64,000 nt of DNA from contig JAQSEB010000019.1 in the NCBI GenBank assembly GCA_030063045.1, forward strand, positions 3,078,967-3,142,966, given 5' to 3'. Below, piece after piece: positions 58,101-64,000 of the stretch. A model generated the notes under the pieces. The model worked only from the letters and a program-made list of their open reading frames with translations, did no database searches and was not told the DNA's origin. The number at the start of each line of letters is the position of its first letter. The first letter of the stretch is position 1. Position numbers and translations under genes: made by a program. The stretch comes from Pratylenchus scribneri. Its lineage: Eukaryota > Nematoda > Chromadorea > Rhabditida > Pratylenchidae.

Positions 58101-58532
58101 TTTTTTTTTATTTTGTAAATTTAATAGCAAAAATTCCCAAATTCGGTTTTAAATTGCATCGATTTTCTGAAACCGGAAACCGACCTTCTTCTCTACTTTT
58201 TACTGCTCATAGTCAAAGTAGAGAAGAAGAAGAGAAGGGATCGCTTATTAGTAATGTTTCGATTACAGTAATTTCTCTCTTTTTTGCCTACAGTAGCAAA
58301 AATTACCATTTAGAATCATCAAATAGGTCGAGGGTTTAGGCGTACTCTTTTCCTCCTTTTCTCCAGTATCGGCATTTTTTTCCAAATCTACTTTTGTGAC
58401 GGATTCGAATTGTTGATCAATATTCCATTTATCCGCATTCCTATAATTTGTGTCCAATTTAGCGTGAACAAAGGCAATGAAGATAAGAATTATTGTAGAT
58501 ATGATAAATGAATTGTATTGATTTTTGTTCAT
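55196..58532 (-). CDS. secretin/adhesion-type (class B) GPCR, short ectodomain
   Basis: Exons in order 58532..58346, 58074..57939, 57420..57207, 56391..56279, 56113..55768 and 55366..55196 give 388 residues. The signal peptide is in the first ~25 residues (STIILIFIAFVHA). Only ~60 residues of acidic ectodomain follow, with no hormone-binding domain, GAIN domain or GPS cleavage site. The 7tm_2 core is clear: LRNTIHRNLCISLLLAEFFF (TM2), QCRAIAILLHYLFLCAYCWM (TM3, with the HY-x-F-L-x-x-x-x-WM motif), DYGTD|CWINFKSAPAW (ECL2), MIKGSVSLLCLLGLGWAFGF (TM6) and IFIFVMHVLLNQKVRQ (TM7). The exon 4 to 5 junction needed to keep YGTD-CW has no GT or GC donor: the sequence is ACAGA|TCTATAG. A canonical alternative at GTGGCC (about 56294) would delete WWPDYGT. 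Function is therefore uncertain. Confidence 0.7.
58135..58200. mobile_element. fragment related to the 31281 MITE
   Basis: TTCGGTTTTAAATTGCATCG and ATTTTCTGAAACCGGAAACC match the interior of the 31281 and 52075 elements. It is only a fragment, in intron 1 of the class B GPCR gene. Confidence 0.5.
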
Positions 58533-60572
58533 CTGAATTTGTGATTGGATTTGATTGTTTATTTAAATTTCCAAGTCCTTTTTATTTTTTCGATAGGACT
58601 GACTATGAAAATGGCATCTTCAAGAATTGTTGTCCTATTGGAATTTTTTACAAATTCAGAAAATACTTTTATCCCGCTAATTCAATATGTTCATGAATTT
58701 GACACCCTTTTCTTCAATATCATTCTGGCAATTGGTAAAATATTGTCTGCCAACTTTTGTTAGAAAATGCCTGAGTAACTAACTAATAAGTAAGGCCGAT
58801 ATCTAAAATTAAAGGACATATTATAGCTTAATCGATACAGCTCATCAGCGTGCTGAGCCGAATTATACCATGCTTATTAGATAATATCGTATTGTTAGAG
58901 TCCCTCCGACGTCCGACCTCAAATATTTCCTTTATTGCCTAAACTTTGCCCATCTTTAATGAAGGATCAGAGATTTGATTGAGTAAAATAATAAATTGAT
59001 CCAAGGCTGAAGTCAGCAGATCTCTCTATTATTGCCATGAGAGTGATGGTCCCAAATCTCGCATCTTTTTCCTATGAGCTTAATTAAAATTTAATAAAAA
59101 ATGATATTTTTACTAATATAAAAATCAACCGCTGGCTAAGAGATCTTCAAAATAAGAGACATATTTCTAAATATATTTTAGGAGTTACACATTATTTGAG
59201 CGAATTTCCTATAAGAAAACAGATTAAGTGGGCAAACAATTATGCGCGGAAATGGAATCGTCGTTTTACTTCGCCAAAAAAGGATTGCACAAAAACAATT
59301 TTGTTATTCTTCACTTTTTTCCCTTCCACTGCAAAGTGTCATCCCGCTGTGCAAAATGGAAAAAAAATATATTCGAGAATGAGGATGAGGATTTTTGCCC
59401 ATTCAATTCTCTTCCATTTACGTAAACAACAACCATTTATAGTATTTTCAATTGGGCACATTCTCAATTGTTTCGATCGCGCAATTATGCAAGAAAATAA
59501 AGAAAAGAAAATATTTTGAAAGAAATCTTGAATTTTGATTCATTTTTATAATATAAAAAATCTTCAAATAAAATAAATAATTATGGTGTCGAAATCTACA
59601 AACTATAATTTATTGGGCCTAAAAAACAAATGCCAATTTTAAAAATTATTTTACTGATTAAAAAATTTACAATGCGAAATTAAAGTCAAAGTAATAAAAT
59701 TACTAAATTCATTTTGTTACTTTATTAATTTTTGGAGAAATGCTATCATCATTCGGTAATGTTTTTCTCAATGAGTTTTATTTAAATTAAAACTTTTTTT
59801 GATTTATTTATTTGTCAAAAATATCCATATACAATCATTAACATAATCACCTTAAACATCATTTATTATAAAATAATATATTTAATAAATAATATATATT
59901 TTCCATTTTGTGTGACTCTCAATGATCAAGTGTTTTGGTTTTCACATCCGATCTTTTTGAGATCACCCATAAATTTGTATAATGATCAACCAACCATTCA
60001 TTTTATTAGAGAGTAAAAGCAGTCTGACAAAGGGTCCGTAGAGAGGGCAAAAGGTAAATTTAATAAAGCCAAAGCAAATATATTATAAAATTAAAATCAA
60101 TTTATATCAATTGCCCTCATTTTTAAAATTATTAAATATAAATTCAAATTATGAAAACATTAGAATTGATGCTTTTTTGCCATTTACTTTTTTAAATTTA
60201 TTTTAATTTTATAAAAAAATTGTTTTAATTTCCCAGGAATTTTTCTTCCACCAAAGTGTATTATAATATACATTTTTCAGTTCACTCTGTAATGGCCAAT
60301 TAGGGAAGTGGTTTGCCATTTATTTTGAAAATGAAATATTTCTCATTTATCGAATGCCAACCAGGGCTGGGGGCCGCAACTCAAAAATGCCGCAATTGCG
60401 GCAATCGCACCGCAATTAAATCGAAAAGTTAAGGGTCCCCTCTTTACTTTTTTCATAATTTTTCAAAATTTTCCCGAAAAATACCAAATCGCTAGTTTAA
60501 TTTTATTATTAAAAGAATTTAGCTGGAATATAAAAATATATTACTTTATTTTAAAAATGTTTAAAATTAAAG
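58533..60572. other. intergenic, AT-rich
   Basis: No gene I can support. A 65-codon frame at 59228 (starting MGKQLCAEMESSFYFAKKG) is Cys- and Lys-containing but isolated. At 60364 CAGGGCTGGGGGCCGCAACT with repeated GCCGCAATTGCGGC words looks like a transposon end with no partner. Confidence 0.4.
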
Positions 60573-61194
60573 ATGGTCGCCGTATGCAATTTTACAAAAG
60601 CAGCAAGCTTTTTAATTAATCGCTTTAATTCAATGAAGTTAAATGCCGAAACGGAATTAGTGGAAATTATCGATTATCCTTTAATAAAATTGTATAATCT
60701 ACGATCAAATTACGAAGAACCTGTGTTCGACTTTTTATAATTAATTTAATTATTTAAAATTATTTTTTAGAATTAAAAATTTATCAGAAGCTATTTTCGG
60801 CTTGTCAATGAAATATTTTTTGCAAATTGCTCCCAGTCGAGAAGAATTTGTATTCATTTTGTCATTATTGTTCACAAATTCAGGTAAAATATTCAAATTT
60901 TCAATAAAATTAAATTTATTTTTTTGTTAAGCAATCCCATCGCTTTCCGAATATGGGCAGGGGATAATGAATGAGGAGACAGAAAAATGTGCAAAAATAT
61001 TGCTTCGATTTGAACAAATGAAATTTGGTGATCAAAAGGGCGCACTTCGATATTCGGAATGCCTTCAGCTGCTTTGGAACACAATTTATACAACCCAAAA
61101 GCATAAAGAATTACTTGCTTATATTGATACCATTAGTGAACAGGGAAGTTTTTCAGCAGTGATGCCAAAAATATTTCGTCCATTGATGATGTGA
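60573..61194 (+). CDS. nuclear hormone receptor ligand-binding-domain-like protein
   Basis: Exons 60573..60724, 60771..60883 and 60932..61194 give 175 residues. The sequence is helical, and the pattern LQIAPSREEFVFILSLLF, then an N-x-x-x-P-x-LSEYGQ turn and EETEKCAKILLRFEQMKFG, recalls helices 7-10 of nematode NHR ligand-binding domains (L-x-x-x-x-x-EF-x-x-L-x-x-L-F-x-N). LRYSECLQLLWNTIYTTQKH and a terminal SAVMPKIFRPLMM follow. No C4 zinc-finger DNA-binding domain is found in the 2 kb upstream. It may be an LBD-only relative or a truncated receptor. The donor of exon 1 (GT|GTTCGA) is weak. Confidence 0.45.
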
Positions 61195-61860
61195 AAATGA
61201 TGATATATATTAATGAAATTATATTTTATTTTTATTATTTTGTCCATTTTTTAGTAATTTAAATTATATTTAAACATAGAATTGCATTTATTAAAAATAA
61301 ATTTTTTATTAAAAAAAATTAAATATAATTCATCAAATAGAAAATTATTTGGTTTTTGATTAAATGATTTAAAATATTAAATTAAAACCAATTATTATTT
61401 TTGTTCGCTTCAATTCTGATGAATCCTTTCTGGAAAATTAATTAAAATATTTTCGCTTAATTTAAATACAAATAAAGATATTTATAATAATTGAACGAAA
61501 CCACATTAATATTATTATTTGATAATTGGTATTTGCCATTTTATTTTGATTTGATTTTCGGTTTGCACTTTGCATTTGCATTGCACTTTGTAAAGATCAA
61601 ATTGCCAGCGGCAGAAATCAGACAACCAATTCTCGGGGAGGGGCAATATGAAGGAGGGGAAGCAAACAACGCAATTCACCCAAACAAATTAATCAGACAA
61701 AAGGAAAAATATACGTCTTTCCTATTTATTTTGGTTTAGTTCCGGTTTCACCGCCCACATTGCCCTTTTAAAACTCTCCCAAGGTCCATTAATATTTAAA
61801 CGTATTCAATCCAATCTTTTTTGCCAATTTTCATTCAAAAATTCACCGTGTCATTAAAAA
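61195..61860. other. intergenic, AT-rich
   Basis: No gene supported. An 82-codon frame at 61491 lacks an ATG. Confidence 0.4.
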
Positions 61861-62064
61861 ATGTTCTCGAATGATAAATCGGATAATTATTTGTTGCTCG
61901 AAAATTCCTCCTCCAATTCTACAAAATATTCTTTTGGTGGCATCAAAAACAACAACAAATGGACAAAAGCTCTGATGAAATTTGTTGCCTATTCCGCTGA
62001 TCCAATGGACCCTTTGTGCACATTTTCCCATTTATCTTGGGGCCCAAAAAATGAGAAAAAGTGA
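61861..62064 (+). CDS. small ORF, 67 codons
   Basis: An intronless frame starting MFSNDKSDNYLLLENSSSNS and ending LSWGPKNEKK. It is polar, with composition unlike random AT-rich DNA, and includes a more structured middle (KWTKALMKFVAYSADPMDPL). No family recognised and no signal peptide. It may be a real small protein or a first exon. Confidence 0.35.
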   Translation: MFSNDKSDNYLLLENSSSNSTKYSFGGIKNNNKWTKALMKFVAYSADPMDPLCTFSHLSWGPKNEKK

Positions 62065-62616
62065 AAAATGTGGAATTTTTAAATGATCTCTTTAAATTTA
62101 AACCAATATAGACGAATTTTTATTTCATTTTATAATTTTTCTTTATTTTGATTTGAATGATTGTATTTTCACAATATATATTTTTATAATAAATTCTCTT
62201 TTGAGATTTATTTTAGTTTTTTTTTTTTTCAATATATTTAATCAATTTAAAAAATAGATGAGCCAAATTACATAAATAAAATTCATTTTTGTATCACCCA
62301 AAAAATGATGTAGTTGACTTTGTTCCCAATTTGTTCGCATGTCGTCATCATTTCACCCAAATAATGCAATAAATCATTCAAGTCGTGATGATAGGAAAAT
62401 TGTAAAAATAATGATGGATCGATTTGGTTGAATTGCCGGGCTCCGAGCCTATATTTCTTTTTATTTTTTTAAGATTTGAAATACATAATTAATAAGAATA
62501 ATTTTCATAATACCAGCTATGATAATATGCAAATTTTAATTTTAAACATGAATAATAAGTGAATAAAAAAGTTCGAATAATGACACTTTAAAAAAAAATA
62601 ATTTCTAATCAATTTA
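62065..62616. other. intergenic, AT-rich
   Basis: No gene recognised. Confidence 0.4.
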
Positions 62617-63916
62617 TTAAACATTCGATAATTTTTCGTTGTTTTCAATGTTTTTCATTGAATGGTTGGGCCTTTCTTCGTCAATTTGTTTGGTTTCTTC
62701 CGCGAAAATGTCCTCTTCATTTGCGATTTCTTCTTCCTTCCTCCTTTCATCTTTGCAAATTACCGGCGAAATGACACTTTTTCGCTTCTCAATTCCATTC
62801 GATTGCTTTTCATTGTTGCCGTTCAATTTTTGTTCATTTGACAAAAATCGTTTGCCCAATAGTTGAATGAGTAATTGGCCAATTGGAGCAGTCAATAAAA
62901 TGCAGAGGATGGAAGTTTGCAAAGTGAATTGGGCACTGGCCAGGTCATTTGCGGCAACACTGAATGCAAAAAGCTGAGGGGCTAAGGCCGCCTTAATGTT
63001 GGAGTGAATTAAATTTTGATACAATTCACAAACTTGAACAGTGGCTTTTGGCAAAAATACAATGGAAAAGAATGTTGCCTCCTTCAAATTCAAAATTGAA
63101 TTGGCCCTTGCGATGCCAAAAGTGCACAAAATTCGAATGAAAATGCCAATGGAAATGGCCAAAATTGCTTTGGCTAACATTTGCCAAGTAAACTTGAAGG
63201 AAATATAAATTGATATCTTGACAATATTTGAGTGTTTTTACAATGGAAAAATCGAACAAAAGACCAATTAAAACGAAAAGAAGGGGCAAAAGGAGTAAAT
63301 TCCAAAGGTGGCGTAATGCCTCAGCCTCCAAATGAGTATAAATAAATTTGAATTCCATTAAAATAATTTGAATTTATTTTTGACCCCTTTTGGATTGTCG
63401 AATTTCCAGCCGGAAGCAGCTAAAAAGCACATCAAAATGATGGAAATTGGACCGAACACATCAAAATGAATTGCCCTTGGGCCAAAATAGAGAGCCATTG
63501 AGAGGGAACAAAGGAGGAGGACACGAGGGAAATGAATGGATTTCCCCTCATTTGGATGGGGAAAATAACGAAGAAGGTGACCTAAAATAGGAAAATAATT
63601 AGATAGAATTTATGGAATGAAACCAAGAAAAAAGCCACAGAAAACAGCGGCAATTAATTGAGCGAAGATAGACAAAATGGTCCATTTAAAGTTATCTGAA
63701 TGAATATATTAAAATTATGGAAATATAATTATACCTGAATTTGTGGGCGACGCAATGGCATAGGCAATGGCAAAACCAGAAATGCAAAAAATGTTATCAA
63801 TTGAGGCACCGGCCAATACCATTGTTGGAATGCCTTTATTTGTTCCAAATTGTTGTTGTTGTAAATTAATCATGGTTGGAACGGTGACGGCTGGCGAAGT
63901 GGAGGCCAAAACAAAA
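62617..63916 (-). CDS. NHE9B/NHA-type cation-proton exchanger, C-terminal part
   Basis: Membrane antiporter exchanging Na+ or K+ for H+ (CPA2 superfamily). Exons seen, in order: 63916..63735, 63695..63624, 63581..63385, 63325..63242 and 63192..62617; the 5' part lies beyond the window. Family motifs: STSPAVTVPTMINLQ, then GIPTMVLAGASIDNIFCISG (the conserved SP-x-V-V-P and GIPT-x-x-x-A-x-x-SID ion-site segments, with both the SP and the Asp present), LLFVLIGLLFDFSI, and FLPKATVQV. The family usually has W-L-P-K-A-T-V-Q-A-A-L-G; here the residues after Q are VCELYQNL, so this stretch is diverged. The C-tail of ~70 residues is Glu/Lys-rich. All visible junctions keep phase and no stop interrupts the frame. 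Confidence 0.85.
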
Positions 63917-64000
63917 CTGGAAAAAATAAATAATCAAAAAACACCAAAAATCTGATTCAAAATTTTTTATCTTCTTTAAAAATGCTCAAAAAAGAAAATA

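Noticed and set aside
58830..58930. Possible tRNA-like or small RNA fold around GCTCATCAGCGTGCTGAGC
   Set aside because: Only a short 5-bp stem; no T-arm or acceptor stem. No tRNA, rRNA or spliced-leader gene was recognised anywhere in the window.
59196..59519. 107-codon frame and an overlapping 65-codon frame with several Cys
   Set aside because: I considered a missing NHR zinc finger upstream of 60573, but the C-x2-C spacing of a C4 DNA-binding domain is absent.
60364..60440. CAGGGCTGGGGGCC start as a possible hAT end
   Set aside because: No inverted partner or target duplication was found nearby.
61491..61739. 82-codon frame with a hydrophobic start
   Set aside because: No ATG begins it and no upstream exon fits; composition is not distinctive.
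1..64000. CRISPR array, bacterial operon or riboswitch
   Set aside because: The window is eukaryotic: introns throughout, and none of the regular short repeats fit CRISPR spacing with unique spacers.

Overview
This is an AT-rich eukaryotic window. It holds compact genes split by many short introns (often 40-60 nt) with T-rich acceptors ending in TTTCAG or TTTTAG. The gene content points to a nematode: chemoreceptors of the Srt, Srsx and Sre types, a MIG-18-like secreted protein, an NHE9B/NHA-type exchanger and an M13 peptidase. The strong AT bias and frequent GC-AG introns suggest a plant-parasitic tylenchid, perhaps a root-knot nematode (Meloidogyne). That placement is inference; there is no rRNA or spliced-leader gene to anchor it. 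I rebuilt the gene models by hand, following splice phase exon by exon; most close without a phase error.

Layout. 0-8 kb: an unrecognised gene, a secreted EF-hand protein, a 68-residue five-exon gene whose introns carry a hAT-like MITE and a GAT/GAA satellite bracketed by inverted repeats, then a MIG-18-like protein. 8-19 kb: an alpha-1,3-fucosyltransferase (GT10), an unknown 287-residue protein, an inverted paralogue of the EF-hand gene, a LIM protein and an unknown secreted protein. 19-31 kb: a rhodopsin-like GPCR, an Srt receptor, an M13 metallopeptidase and a broken Sre receptor. 31-43 kb: one minus-strand gene for a 573-residue secreted protein. Two of its introns have swollen with a foldback-like element, a TIR element, C-rich satellites and a Gag-only retroelement. 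43-64 kb: the 3' half of a second Sre copy, a Gly-rich secreted protein, two Srsx receptors on opposite strands, a secretin/adhesion-type GPCR with a very short ectodomain, a nuclear-receptor LBD-like gene, and the 3' part of a cation/proton exchanger running off the right edge.

The genes do not form an operon or a single pathway. The clearest theme is sensory and secretory: five apparently intact 7TM receptors plus one broken pair, and at least seven signal-peptide proteins. Three patterns stand out. GC-AG introns are frequent (seven in six genes). Transposable elements sit mostly in introns without breaking the host frame. Several genes are damaged or duplicated: the split Sre pair, the inverted EF-hand pair, a missing splice donor in the adhesion-type GPCR and an exonised intron-like segment in the peptidase.
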